DNA of 35,871 nt from Stenotrophomonas daejeonensis. Its GTDB lineage: Bacteria > Pseudomonadota > Gammaproteobacteria > Xanthomonadales > Xanthomonadaceae. Positions 9,116 to 19,816 of this stretch are shown piece after piece. The notes below the pieces were generated by a model, which made no database searches, was not told the origin of the DNA, and worked only from the letters and a program-made list of their open reading frames with translations. Position 1 is the stretch's first letter. Each line of letters starts with the position of its first letter. Where the stretch lies: assembly GCF_001431505.1 (NCBI RefSeq), contig NZ_LDJP01000069.1, positions 1-35,871 of the forward strand, given 5' to 3'. The position numbers and the translations under genes are program-made.

Positions 9116-9190
9116 GGTCGGTTCCTGGAATGAAGGGGAGTGCGCTTGGCTGCCGGATCAGGCCGTGCCGCGCGTGTCCTGCGGCCTGCC

Positions 9191-9229
9191 GGCGCCTGAT
9201 TAGCGCCAAGTGTCAGTTTCAGATCAGGT
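9191..9229. repeat. Hairpin and short repeat between mdtA and mdtB
   Basis: GGCGC..GCGCC (9191-9207) and CCTGAT..ATCAGG (about 9195-9228) form overlapping inverted repeats in the 125-base gap. The word GATTAGCGC plus a trailing TCAGTTT also occurs at 15201-15223 with about four differences in 23 bases. It could tune expression between adaptor and permeases. Confidence 0.4.
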
Positions 9230-9240
9230 GCCGGCGCGGC

Positions 9241-10449
9241 TCAACGCGGGCCGCGTCCGGCCCCGCGCCGCTGGCCGGCGGCCTTGAGCTGTTCCTCGCT
9301 CGGCGCCGGTGGTGCCTGGCCCGGCTGCAGCGGCGTGACCTTGATGCCCTCCTTCAGCCGGAACTGGCCCTCGGTGACCACCTTGTCGCCGGCCTGCAGG
9401 CCCTTGTCGATGACCACGTGGCCGTCGTCCACCTGCCCGCCCTGCACCACATCGCGCAGGGTCACAGTGTCGTCCGGCGTGACCAAGTAGACGAAATCGC
9501 CGGCGCTGCCGCGCTGCACGGCCTCGGCCGGCACCACCACCGAGTCGGGCAGCTCGCCCAGCTTCATCCGCACGTTGACGAACTGGCCCGGCCACAGCGC
9601 GCCGTCGGCATTGGCGAACTCGGCGCGCAGGCGGAAGGTGCCGCTGCTGCTGCTGATCTGGTTGTCCACCACCTGCAGCGTGCCGTCGGCATTGACCACC
9701 TCGCCGCCGGCGCGGTCGAGCGTGGCGGTCCGCAGCGGGCCGGCGGCCTGCGCGGCGCGCACCGCGTCCAGCTGCTGCTCGGGCAGGTTGAACAGCACGT
9801 GGATCGGCTGCAGCTGGGTGAGGGTGACCAGCGCGGTGCCGGCGGCGACCACGTTGCCCGGGTCCACCGCGCGGATGCCGGCCACGCCGTCGATCGGCGC
9901 GGTGATGCGGGTGTAGTCCAGCTGCACCTTGCTCTGCGCCATCGACGCTTGCGCCGCCGCCACCGCCGCCTGGTACTGCGCCACCTGGTTGCGCAGCGTG
10001 TCCAGGTCGGTCTGCGCCACGTACTGGCGGTAGGCCTCGGAATTGGAGCGCTCGTAGTTGGACTGCGCGGTGGCCAGCAGCGCTTGGTTCTGGCGCAGGC
10101 TGGCCGCCGCCTGGTCGTACTGGGCCTGGAACGTGCGCGGGTCGATCTGCGCGAGCAGCTCGCCCTTCTTCACCGCTTGGCCCTCGCGGAAGTTGACGCT
10201 GAGCAGCTGGCCGCCCACCTGCGGGCTGACCGTGACCGTGTTGTAGGCGCTTACCGTGCCCTGCGCGGTGACGTACACCGGCACCGTATCGCGCACGGCC
10301 GCGACCACCGTCACCGGCACCTGCGCGTCGCCCTGCTGCCCGCCCCAGCCTGCCTGCTTCTGCTTGCCGCCCCCCAGCACCCGGTAGCCGATGCCGGCCA
10401 CGAGCAATACCGCGACGACCAGCAGCACGGTCTTCCAGAAACGTGACAT
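9241..10449 (-). CDS. mdtA: RND efflux periplasmic adaptor subunit, MdtA-like
   Basis: The 402-residue membrane fusion protein links the inner-membrane pump to an outer-membrane channel. It has an N-terminal membrane anchor (about residues 5-25, VLLVVAVLLVAGIGY), a first lipoyl half at YVTAQGTVSAYNTVTVSPQVGG, an alpha-hairpin rich in Gln/Ala (about residues 110-180), the second lipoyl half at RITAPIDGVAG, and beta-barrel and membrane-proximal domains. The Gly/Arg/Pro-rich C-terminal tail is probably disordered. The ATG at 10449 has AGGAG about 8 bases upstream; the frame extends further upstream but without protein-like sequence. It is the first gene of the mdtABC-type operon and divergent from queF. 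Confidence 0.9.
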   Translation of the reverse strand: MSRFWKTVLLVVAVLLVAGIGYRVLGGGKQKQAGWGGQQGDAQVPVTVVAAVRDTVPVYVTAQGTVSAYNTVTVSPQVGGQLLSVNFREGQAVKKGELLAQIDPRTFQAQYDQAAASLRQNQALLATAQSNYERSNSEAYRQYVAQTDLDTLRNQVAQYQAAVAAAQASMAQSKVQLDYTRITAPIDGVAGIRAVDPGNVVAAGTALVTLTQLQPIHVLFNLPEQQLDAVRAAQAAGPLRTATLDRAGGEVVNADGTLQVVDNQISSSSGTFRLRAEFANADGALWPGQFVNVRMKLGELPDSVVVPAEAVQRGSAGDFVYLVTPDDTVTLRDVVQGGQVDDGHVVIDKGLQAGDKVVTEGQFRLKEGIKVTPLQPGQAPPAPSEEQLKAAGQRRGAGRGPR

Positions 10450-10753
10450 GCGAAAACTCCTGAAACCTGGGGCGGAAAGGGAAGGCGGAAAGCATAGCGC
10501 CGGCCGGTGACGGCCAAGGCCATGACCGATGGGCCACGCACTGGGACCAATGTTGGTGGTGAACGTTCCACGGGGCCGTTGGTTGACCGGCCCGTTGGCT
10601 CTTCCCCATCGGGCGGGTGGGACTGCCGGTCCCGCTCCGCCCCGCGGTCGCTCTTGCGTGGTGGTTTCTCCCGGGAGGATCGGCTCGCCGTCCATCTACC
10701 CGTTGGTCATCCACGAATCCGCGGTTCAAGCGGACGCACATACAATGTCGCCC
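10450..10753. other. Divergent intergenic region mdtA / queF
   Basis: This 304-base gap must hold the promoters of the efflux operon (leftward) and queF (rightward). I see a GGGCCG..CGGCCC inverted repeat near 10573-10594 and a CTCCCGGGAG palindrome near 10669, but no convincing promoter, regulator site or preQ1-type riboswitch. No regulator gene for the pump adjoins it. Confidence 0.5.
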
Positions 10754-11563
10754 ATGAACACCCCCCAGGATTCCAGCCTCGGCCGCGAGGTCGCCTACCC
10801 CTCGCAGTACGACCCCGGCCTGCTGTTCCCCATTCCCCGCGCCGCGGCCCGGGCCGAGATCGGCATCGATGGCGGGTTGCCGTTCGCCGGGGACGACCGC
10901 TGGCACGCCTACGAACTGGGCTGGCTGGACGGGCGCGGCAAGCCGTGCGTGGGCACCGCCACCCTGCATGTGCCCTGCGACTCGCCGAACCTGATCGAAT
11001 CCAAGTCGCTCAAGCTCTACCTCAACTCGCTCAATGCCACCCGCTTCGACAGTGCCGATGCGGCATGGGCCCGCATCGCCGCCGATCTTTCCGCCTGCGC
11101 CGGGGCCACCGTGCGGGTCGAGCCCGGCCTGCCGCCGGTGGCCGGTGCCGGTGGGGAGTCGATCGACGCGCTGGAGGTGGACATCGACTGCTACGGCCCG
11201 CCGGACGCCGGGTTCCTCGTCGCCGATGCCGACACCCCGGTCACCGAGATGCTGGTGTCGGAGCTGCTCAAGTCCAATTGCCCGGTCACCGGCCAGCCGG
11301 ACTGGGCCAGCGTCGGCATCCGCTACCACGGCCCGCGCATCGACCGCGCCGGCCTGCTGCGCTACCTGGTCAGTTACCGCGACCATGCCGAATTCCACGA
11401 GCAGTGCGTGGAGCGCATCTTCCTCGACCTGTCGCGGCACTGCCGCTGCCACTGGCTGGAAGTGGAAGCGCGCTACACCCGCCGCGGTGGGCTCGACATC
11501 AACCCGCGCCGCACCACGCTGGGCCAGCCGGCCAATGCGGCATTCCGTGACGCGCGCCAATAA
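10754..11563 (+). CDS. queF: NADPH-dependent 7-cyano-7-deazaguanine reductase
   Basis: The 269-residue protein is the long, two-domain form of QueF, a cytoplasmic T-fold enzyme that reduces preQ0 to preQ1 in queuosine synthesis. Cys176 in [11 protein letters not shown] is the thioimide-forming nucleophile and Asp183 the proton donor. [11 protein letters not shown] is the substrate/NADPH-site motif, and [11 protein letters not shown] and [13 protein letters not shown] are conserved C-terminal blocks. I chose the ATG at 10754 ([13 protein letters not shown]) because related proteins start there; an in-frame ATG at 10745 is possible. No other queuosine gene is nearby. Confidence 0.94.
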   Translation: MNTPQDSSLGREVAYPSQYDPGLLFPIPRAAARAEIGIDGGLPFAGDDRWHAYELGWLDGRGKPCVGTATLHVPCDSPNLIESKSLKLYLNSLNATRFDSADAAWARIAADLSACAGATVRVEPGLPPVAGAGGESIDALEVDIDCYGPPDAGFLVADADTPVTEMLVSELLKSNCPVTGQPDWASVGIRYHGPRIDRAGLLRYLVSYRDHAEFHEQCVERIFLDLSRHCRCHWLEVEARYTRRGGLDINPRRTTLGQPANAAFRDARQ

Positions 11564-11661
11564 GTTTTTCGCGGACATACGCCGGCTTTACACCGCAGCG
11601 ATGAATCCTTAACAGGCAGCGTGCAATCGTGGGTCCCAGTCAAGAAGCGCAGGTGGCTTGG

Positions 11662-11961
11662 ATGGGTACCGACAAGAAGGCCGATTTCTCGGGCGTGACC
11701 TCCACCGTGGACAGCACCGCCGAGGTCGTGCCCAAGGCGGATTTCTCAGGCGTCACCGCCACGGTGGACAGCACCGCGGAGATCGTGGGCGGGCAGCAGT
11801 ACACCGTGCAGAAGGGCGACAACCTGTCGAAGATCGCCAAGGCGCAGTTGGGCGACGCCAACGCGTGGAAGCGGATCTTCGAGGCCAACCGCGACGTCCT
11901 CGACAACCCGGACAGGATATTCCCCGGGCAGGTGCTGAAGATTCCGCCACGCCAGGCCTGA
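11662..11961 (+). CDS. Small LysM-domain protein with a tandem N-terminal repeat
   Basis: The protein is 99 residues long. Residues 6-24 (KADFSGVTSTVDSTAEVVP) and 25-43 are two copies of a 19-residue unit, encoded by a 57-bp direct repeat at 11677-11733 and 11734-11790. Residues about 46-96 are a LysM domain (YTVQKGDNLSKIA through FPGQVLKIP), a fold that binds peptidoglycan-type glycans. No signal peptide is seen, which resembles the cytoplasmic LysM protein YgaU/Kbp. The ATG at 11662 has AGGTGG upstream; a GTG at 11629 in frame is an alternative. The lipoprotein gene follows 70 bases later. The function is not known from sequence. Confidence 0.78.
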   Translation: MGTDKKADFSGVTSTVDSTAEVVPKADFSGVTATVDSTAEIVGGQQYTVQKGDNLSKIAKAQLGDANAWKRIFEANRDVLDNPDRIFPGQVLKIPPRQA

Positions 11962-12031
11962 CCGTCCGCATCCGTTCCAGTGCGCACTTCACCGTCGTGC
12001 GCTTCCCCCAATACACGTTAGGGAGCACCCC

Positions 12032-12508
12032 ATGAAGAAGACTTCGTTCGGCAATGTCCTGTTGGTCGCCGCCATCGGCGCCGTCGCCCTGGTCGGCTGC
12101 AAGAAGCAGGAACCCGCGCCGGCCCCGGCGCCCGAGGCCAGCATGCCGGCCCCGGTCAACGAGCCGGCCCCGGCGGCTTCGGCGCTCAGCGTCACCTCGG
12201 TCAGCGTCGGCAATGCGGCGGCGGCCGACAAGACCGTGGCGCCGTTGGCGACGCTGGGCGCCAAGGACAAGATCATCGTCTCGGTGAAGACCGACGGCAC
12301 CGCCAGCAATGCGACCGTGGCCGCCAGGCTTACCTACCAGGACGGCCAGGTGGCCGGTGAGCAGAACGCCATGCTCAACACCGAAGGTGCCGAGACGACC
12401 AACCTTGAGTTCAGCAATACCAACGACTGGCCGACCGGCAAGTACCGCGCGGAAGTGACGTTGGACGGCCAGCCGGCCGGCATGGCCCAGGAGTTTGAAG
12501 TCAAGTAG
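12032..12508 (+). CDS. Small putative lipoprotein of unknown function
   Basis: The 158-residue protein starts MKKTSFGNVLLVAAIGAVAL and has a lipobox LVGC with Cys23, so it should be lipidated. Lys-Lys after the Cys argues against an inner-membrane retention Asp and favours the outer membrane. Residues about 27-50 are a Pro/Ala linker (EPAPAPAPEAS). The rest is polar and probably beta-rich, ending YRAEVTLDGQPAGMAQEFEVK, reminiscent of small Ig-like domains. A GGGAG ribosome binding site precedes the ATG. It follows the LysM gene and is closed by a terminator. I do not recognise a named family. Confidence 0.82.
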   Translation: MKKTSFGNVLLVAAIGAVALVGCKKQEPAPAPAPEASMPAPVNEPAPAASALSVTSVSVGNAAAADKTVAPLATLGAKDKIIVSVKTDGTASNATVAARLTYQDGQVAGEQNAMLNTEGAETTNLEFSNTNDWPTGKYRAEVTLDGQPAGMAQEFEVK

Positions 12509-12554
12509 GCGGCTTCCACCTGCCGTCCCTCTCTCCCGGCAGGTGTAGGGCACG

Positions 12555-12583
12555 GGCGCAGTCGCAAGGCTGCGCCTTTTTTT
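12555..12583 (+). terminator. Intrinsic terminator after the lipoprotein gene
   Basis: A 7-bp GC stem GGCGCAG/CTGCGCC (12555-12561 with 12570-12576) is followed immediately by seven T residues (12577-12583). It lies 46 bases after the stop codon. Confidence 0.9.
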
Positions 12584-12631
12584 GTGTGCAGAAACCGGTG
12601 GAAACAAGCTGCGGGAGCGGCCTTTGGTTGA

Positions 12632-12768
12632 TAGTGCCGGCCGTTGGCCGGCATCTGCATGAATGTTGGTAGTGCGAGGTTGCCGGCCAACGGGCGGCAC
12701 TATCGGCCAGTGCGCAACAAGCCCCACGGCGCTGCGCGCCGCCGCCACGACCAACGGTCGGGCGCTAC
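12632..12768. repeat. SMAG-like REP cluster
   Basis: It has three units. 12632-12653 reads TAGTGCCGGCCGTTGGCCGG. 12679-12703 is inverted, ending GGCGGCACTAT. 12748-12768 is inverted and has the GTAG head as CTAC, with CGACCAACGGTCG. The first two form a head-to-head pair. Together with the terminator they fill most of the 428-base gap 12509-12936; I see no gene there. Confidence 0.7.
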
Positions 12769-12900
12769 CGTGTCATGCGTGGTGAGCCTGATTCCCACTA
12801 CATGAAGGAACACCATAAGCACGCCACCGCAGCCCATCCCGCAAAACCGTACTTATGCGTTTTGCCCGGACCGGGGCAACGCGCGACAATACGCTGCTGA

Positions 12901-15162
<2,262 letters not shown>

Positions 15163-15224
15163 TCGCAGCCTGCAAGGTGGTTTGGCCGAAACCCGCATTT
15201 GATTAGCGCGAGGTTTCAGTTTTA

Positions 15225-15348
15225 AAGCCCCTCTCCCTACGGGAGAGGGGGGGGGGTGAGGGGCAATGGAGTCCCGATGGTTCAAGCATCATGGACTCCG
15301 CTCGCCCCTCATCCGCCCTTCGGGCACCTTCTCCCGAGGGGAGAAGGG
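15225..15348. repeat. Large palindromic intergenic repeat, copy B
   Basis: A CCCTCTCCC..CGGGAGAGGG hairpin leads into a run of ten G, then TGAGGGGCAATGGAGTCC, a central inverted repeat (GATGGTTCAAGCATC), CTCATCCGCCCTTCGGG and a closing CTTCTCCC..GGGAGAAGG hairpin. It matches copy C almost throughout and copy A apart from A's insertion. It lies in the 308-base icd-aceK gap, which contains no gene. Confidence 0.8.
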
Positions 15349-15375
15349 AAAAGCTGCGAGTCAGTTTCGATTGGG

Positions 15376-15405
15376 AACCCGCATTGCCCCCGCGATGCGG
15401 GTTTT
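15376..15405 (+). terminator. Probable intrinsic terminator between icd and aceK
   Basis: AACCCGCAT (15376-15384) pairs with ATGCGGGTT (15395-15403), giving a 9-bp stem with a 10-base loop that ends in TTTT. It suggests that icd and aceK are not simply co-transcribed, or that read-through is partial. Confidence 0.65.
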
Positions 15406-15470
15406 CATTTGAGGCATGAGTTGGCCCCGGTGCGGTAGGGTGAAACCCGGCCCGACTCCCCGCATTGCCG

Positions 15471-17183
15471 ATGCCCACCGACCTCGCCCACGCCATCGCC
15501 ACCTGCATCCGCGACGGTTTCCTGGACTACCACGCCCGCTTCGCCGCGATCACCCGCCGCGCGCGGCAACGCTTCGAGCAACGCGACTGGACGGCGGCGC
15601 GCGACGATGCGGTCGAGCGCATCGAACTCTATGACCTGTGCATCGGCGAGTGCATGGCCCGCTTGCAGGCCATTGCCGGCGGTGCACCCAGCCGCGCGTT
15701 GTGGGTGCAAGTGCGCGCCACCTTCGCCACGCTGGTCGAAGGGCTGATCGACGGCGAACTGCACAAGACCTTCTACAACACCCTGACCCGGCGCCTGTTC
15801 GCTACCCGTGGCGTCGATGACGCCATCGAGTTCATGGCGATCGAGATCGAGCCGTCCGACGCCATCACCCACCCGGTCGCGCGCCACGTCTATACCGTGT
15901 CCGAGGCGCGCCCGGCCGATGCCTTCGAGCGCATGCTGGCCGACTACCGCTTCGATGTGCCATATCGGCACCGCCTGCGCTGCGCCGCCGCCATCGCGGT
16001 ACGCCTGCAGGACGACCTCGCGCATTGGGGGCCGCATCCGGTACGCGCGATCGAGTTGCTGGAAACCGTGTTCTACCGCGAGCGCCGCGCTTATCTGGTC
16101 GGCCGCGTGTTCGGCGAGCATCGCTTCTCGCCGTGCGTGATCGCGCTGGTCAACGATGGCGATGGTTTGCGGGCCGAAGCAGTGCTGAGCCGCCGCCGCG
16201 ATGTGGCGCATCTGTTCGGCGTTTCGCGCAGCTATTTCCAGGCCGATCTGCCCACCGTGGCCGACGCGGTGGTATTCCTGCGCAGCCTGCTGCCGGGCAA
16301 GCCTGTTGATGAAATCTACACCGTGCTCGGCCGTGCCAAGCAGGGCAAGACCGAGCGCTACCGCACCTTTTTCCGCCATTTCCAGCAACAGCCGAACGAG
16401 CGGCTGGTGCAGGCCGAGGGCACGACGGGCATGGTGATGGCGGTGTTCACCCTGCCCAGCTACCCGCTGGTGTTCAAGCTGATCCGCGATCATTTCGCAT
16501 GGCCGAAAACCATGAGCCGGCAGGACGTGGAAGACCGCTACGCGCTGGTGTTCAACCTTGACCGCATCGGCCGCCTGCTCGACGCGCAACCCTACCGCCA
16601 CCTGCGTTTTCCGCTGGCGCGCTTCGCCCCGGAGCTGCGTGAGGAATTGCTGGAGAGTTGCGCGCGCAGCGTGCATGTCGAAGGCGACGATCTGGTGATT
16701 TCGCTGTGCTACGTGCAGCGCCGCTTCCGCCCGTTGAACCTTTACCTGCGCGAACAGACCGCCGGGGCCGCGCGTGCGGCGGCGCTGGACTATGCGCAGG
16801 CCATTGCCGACATGGCACGCAACGACATTTTCCCCGGCGACATGCTGCTGAAGAACTTCGGCATCTCGCGTCATGGCCGTGCCGTGTTCTACGACTACGA
16901 CGAGCTGTGCCGGGTCGGCGACTGCAACTTCCGCGACTGGCCGCAGCCGCGCGATGCCGAAGAAGCGATGGCCGCAGAACCGTGGTTCCACGTAGCGCCG
17001 AACGATGTGTTCCCCGAACGCTTCGGGTGGTTCATGGGCCTGCCGAAACCGCTGCTGGAAGCGGTGCGCGAAACCCACGGCGAACTGTTCGACCCGCACT
17101 GGTGGCGCGGCCTGCAGGCTGCCTTCGCGCGCGGCGAGTTTCCCGACAATCCGCCATATCCGCGCGCGCTGCGCCTGGCGTGA
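15471..17183 (+). CDS. aceK: Isocitrate dehydrogenase kinase/phosphatase
   Basis: The 570-residue AceK has an N-terminal regulatory half and a C-terminal kinase-like half. In known cases it phosphorylates and dephosphorylates dimeric Icd on its active-site Ser to steer carbon into the glyoxylate shunt. Counting from the ATG at 15471, the ATP-site Lys is 336 (LVFKLIRD), the catalytic Asp is 457 ([12 protein letters not shown]), and Asp475 and Asp477 lie in FYDYDE. These positions equal the E. coli numbering, which supports this start over the TTG at 15465. All visible active-site residues are intact. It sits behind a monomeric-type icd rather than with aceBA, which is unusual and leaves its substrate open. 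Confidence 0.95.
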   Translation: MPTDLAHAIATCIRDGFLDYHARFAAITRRARQRFEQRDWTAARDDAVERIELYDLCIGECMARLQAIAGGAPSRALWVQVRATFATLVEGLIDGELHKTFYNTLTRRLFATRGVDDAIEFMAIEIEPSDAITHPVARHVYTVSEARPADAFERMLADYRFDVPYRHRLRCAAAIAVRLQDDLAHWGPHPVRAIELLETVFYRERRAYLVGRVFGEHRFSPCVIALVNDGDGLRAEAVLSRRRDVAHLFGVSRSYFQADLPTVADAVVFLRSLLPGKPVDEIYTVLGRAKQGKTERYRTFFRHFQQQPNERLVQAEGTTGMVMAVFTLPSYPLVFKLIRDHFAWPKTMSRQDVEDRYALVFNLDRIGRLLDAQPYRHLRFPLARFAPELREELLESCARSVHVEGDDLVISLCYVQRRFRPLNLYLREQTAGAARAAALDYAQAIADMARNDIFPGDMLLKNFGISRHGRAVFYDYDELCRVGDCNFRDWPQPRDAEEAMAAEPWFHVAPNDVFPERFGWFMGLPKPLLEAVRETHGELFDPHWWRGLQAAFARGEFPDNPPYPRALRLA

Positions 17184-17197
17184 CGCGGATGACCTCC

Positions 17198-17269
17198 GTA
17201 GGAGCGCACCTTGGTGCGCGATGGGGCCTTCCCAATAAAGCTTCATCGCGCACCAAGGTGCGCTCCTAC
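17198..17269. repeat. Perfect 26-bp GTAG REP inverted pair
   Basis: 17198-17223 starts GTAGGAGCGCACCTTGGTGC and 17244-17269 is its exact reverse complement, separated by 20 bases. Each arm also folds on itself (GCGCACC/GGTGCGC). It lies between the converging ends of aceK and rho. Confidence 0.88.
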
Positions 17270-17280
17270 AGGACGGGAAC

Positions 17281-17309
17281 GAGAAAGCCCGGCATCGCCG
17301 GGCTTTCTC
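17281..17309. terminator. Bidirectional intrinsic terminator (rho / aceK)
   Basis: GAGAAAGCCCGGC pairs with GCCGGGCTTTCTC around an ATC loop, a 13-bp perfect stem with A/T-rich feet. It lies 20 bases beyond the rho stop on the minus strand and about 100 bases after aceK, so it can serve both convergent genes. Confidence 0.85.
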
Positions 17310-17329
17310 GTATCGAATGGCGCAGGAAA

Positions 17330-19066
17330 TCAGCGCTTCATCGAATTGAAGAACTCGTCGTTGGACTTGGTGCTCTTCATCTTGTCGAGCAGGAACTCCA
17401 TCGCCGCGATCTCGTCCATCGGGTGCAGCAGCTTGCGCAGGATCCAGATCTTCTGCAGCAGTTCCGGCTCGATCAGCAGGTCCTCGCGGCGGGTGCCGGA
17501 GCGGTTGATGTCGATGGCCGGGTAGACGCGCTTCTCGGTGATGCGGCGGTTCAGGTGCACTTCGCTGTTGCCGGTGCCCTTGAATTCCTCGTAGATCACC
17601 TCGTCCATCTTGCTGCCGGTTTCGACCAGCGCGGTGGCGATGATGGTCAGCGAGCCGCCTTCCTCGACGTTGCGCGCCGCGCCGAAGAAGCGCTTCGGGC
17701 GGTGCAGGGCGTTGGCGTCGACGCCGCCGGTCAGCACCTTGCCCGAGGACGGCACCACGTTGTTGTAGGCGCGCGCCAGGCGGGTGATCGAGTCGAGCAG
17801 GATCACCACGTCCTTCTTGTGCTCGACCAGGCGCTTGGCGCGCTCGATCACCATTTCGGCGACCTGCACGTGGCGCGCGGCCGGTTCGTCGAAGGTGGAG
17901 CTGACCACTTCGCCGCGCACGGTGCGCTGCATCTCGGTCACTTCCTCAGGGCGCTCGTCCACCAGCAGCACGATCAGGTGCACGTCCGGGTGGTTGTAGG
18001 TGATGGCGCTGGCGATCTGCTGCATCATCATCGTCTTGCCCGCCTTGGGCGGGGAGACGATCAGCGCGCGCTGGCCCTTGCCCTGCGGCGCCATCAGGTC
18101 GAGGATGCGGCCGGTGATGTCCTCGGTGGAGCCGTCGCCGCGCTCCAGGCGGAAGCGCTTGCGCGGGAACAGCGGGGTCAGGTTCTCGAACAGCACCTTG
18201 TTCTTCGACGCTTCGATCGGTTCACCGTTGATGGTGTCCACGATGTTCAGTGCGAAGTAGCGCTCGCCGTCCTTGGGGAAGCGGATGCGGCCGGCGATGT
18301 GGTCGCCGGTGCGCAGGTTGAAGCGGCGGATCTGGCTGGGCGAGATGTAGGTGTCGTCCGGGCCGGCCAGGTAGCTGGCCTCGGCCGCGCGCAGGAAGCC
18401 GAAGCCGTCCGGCAGGATCTCCAGCACGCCGTCGGCGGCCACGCCCTCGCCGTGGCGGGTCAGCACCTTCAGCAGCGCGAAGATCACGTCCTGCTTGCGC
18501 GCGCGCGCCACGCCCTCGTGGATGCTCAGCTGCTCGGCGATTTCCAGCAGCTTGTGCGCCGGCATCCGCTTCAGGTCGCTGAGCGAGTAGACCGGGAAGC
18601 CTTCGGGTACGTTCGGATGCGGGCGCGGCACGAAGGTCTCGTTGCCGTTGTCGCTGGGCAGGCCGTCGTCGCGGAAACGATCGCGGTTGCGGTCGCGGCG
18701 GTTGCGGAAGCGGTCGCGGCGGTTGCCCTGGCCTTGGCCCTGCGGGTTCTGCTGGCCTTGGCGCGGGTGGTTGTTGCCGTCGTTGCGCGGCTCGCCATTG
18801 TCCTGCCCGCCCTGGGCGGCGGCAGGCGCGGGCGAACGTTCGCCGGCATCGGTGTTCGGGGCGGCAGCCGGAGCGGCGGGCGCGTCTTCACGGGGTGCGG
18901 CGGGGGCCGGCGGCGTGGCCGGCAGCGGCAGCGCGGACTGGGCCGGCGCCGCGGCGGGAGCGGTGTCGCTGGTTTCGACGGCGGCCTTGGCGGCGCGCGG
19001 CTTGCGCACGCGCTTTTCGACGGGCGCGTCGGTGCTCCCGGTTTCGGAAGGAGTGTTCTCGGACAA
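17330..19066 (-). CDS. rho: Transcription termination factor Rho, with long N-terminal extension
   Basis: The 578-residue hexameric RNA-dependent ATPase terminates transcription. From residue about 160 ([19 protein letters not shown]) it aligns with the whole of E. coli Rho (419 residues): RNA-binding domain ([23 protein letters not shown]), Walker A PPKAGKT near residue 340, [14 protein letters not shown], and Q-loop [10 protein letters not shown]. The first 159 residues are an extra low-complexity region, first Ala/Pro-rich, then rich in Gln, Asn, Gly and Arg with [15 protein letters not shown]. The start is TTG at 19064-19066 with AGAGG 9 bases upstream; no ATG fits. It is downstream of trxA, as in many gammaproteobacteria. 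Confidence 0.96.
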   Translation of the reverse strand: MSENTPSETGSTDAPVEKRVRKPRAAKAAVETSDTAPAAAPAQSALPLPATPPAPAAPREDAPAAPAAAPNTDAGERSPAPAAAQGGQDNGEPRNDGNNHPRQGQQNPQGQGQGNRRDRFRNRRDRNRDRFRDDGLPSDNGNETFVPRPHPNVPEGFPVYSLSDLKRMPAHKLLEIAEQLSIHEGVARARKQDVIFALLKVLTRHGEGVAADGVLEILPDGFGFLRAAEASYLAGPDDTYISPSQIRRFNLRTGDHIAGRIRFPKDGERYFALNIVDTINGEPIEASKNKVLFENLTPLFPRKRFRLERGDGSTEDITGRILDLMAPQGKGQRALIVSPPKAGKTMMMQQIASAITYNHPDVHLIVLLVDERPEEVTEMQRTVRGEVVSSTFDEPAARHVQVAEMVIERAKRLVEHKKDVVILLDSITRLARAYNNVVPSSGKVLTGGVDANALHRPKRFFGAARNVEEGGSLTIIATALVETGSKMDEVIYEEFKGTGNSEVHLNRRITEKRVYPAIDINRSGTRREDLLIEPELLQKIWILRKLLHPMDEIAAMEFLLDKMKSTKSNDEFFNSMKR

Positions 19067-19287
19067 GTGTTGATTCCTCTCGCTGATACGTGCGAGCGCC
19101 CTGTGCGGGCGGCGAACTGGTGGGAATGGGCCGGACGAGAACCCGGCCGGAGGGTGCGGCAGGCGAATGCTGCCGGACGAGCGACACTAACACCGCCGCG
19201 CGCAACGGCGCAAGGTGCCGGGAAACGCCTGTTGGGCCACGGTATGGCTGGCCCGGGGCCGGCGGCCGTGGCCGCCGGCGGGGAAGG
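19067..19287 (-). promoter_or_regulatory. trxA-rho intergenic leader with GC hairpin
   Basis: The 221 bases separate trxA from rho. Just after the trxA stop is a 9-bp hairpin CCGGCGGCC/GGCCGCCGG (19259-19278) without a following U-run. In E. coli this position holds the autoregulated rho leader; I cannot show the same here. No leader ORF is convincing. Confidence 0.4.
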
Positions 19288-19617
19288 TCAGGCCAGCGCC
19301 TTGTCGACCATCTGGCTCAGCTGGCCCTTGCCGACGGCGCCGATCTGGGTGGCCTGGATCTGGCCATCCTTGAACAGCAGCAGCATCGGGATCGAGCGCA
19401 CGTGGTACTTGACCGCGGTGGCGCGGTTTTCGTCGACGTTGAGCTTGGCGATCTTCAATTTGCCGTCGTAGGCGTCGGCCAGCTCGTCGAGCACCGGGGA
19501 AATCATCTTGCACGGGCCGCACCATTCGGCCCAGAAGTCCACCAGCACCGGGGTGTCGGACTGCAGCACGGCGGCGTCGAAATCGGCATCGCCGACGTGT
19601 AGAACCTTGTCACTCAC
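19288..19617 (-). CDS. trxA: Thioredoxin
   Basis: The 109-residue thioredoxin reduces disulfides in the cytoplasm. The active site is WCGPC with Cys33 and Cys36, preceded by VLVDFWAE. SIPMLLLFKDG carries the cis-Pro loop. I place the start at GTG 19615-19617 (MSDKVLHVGD) because AGGAG lies 9 bases upstream; the frame also permits TTG at 19638, but this would put the ribosome binding site inside the gene. It is first in the trxA-rho pair and divergent from rhlB, the same gene order as in E. coli. Confidence 0.95.
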   Translation of the reverse strand: MSDKVLHVGDADFDAAVLQSDTPVLVDFWAEWCGPCKMISPVLDELADAYDGKLKIAKLNVDENRATAVKYHVRSIPMLLLFKDGQIQATQIGAVGKGQLSQMVDKALA

Positions 19618-19816
19618 TTGATGAGTCTCCTGGGGCAATGCGACGGCCCATGCCGGGTTGGCCGCTGCATTGCGCTAAACTGGGGCATTGCGCGGACAGA
19701 AGGCCATTGCCTTGGCGTCGCGCGACCCGGCGCAGGGGCCGCAGTGTGCGACGGTGCCCGTATCGATGCAAGCCGCCTGGCCGCTCCCGGCCAGCCGGCA
19801 CTACCAAGACTGGACG

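Noticed and set aside
10450..10753. A preQ1 riboswitch upstream of queF
   Set aside because: I could not find the small H-type pseudoknot pattern, and the hairpins present are unspecific GC inverted repeats.
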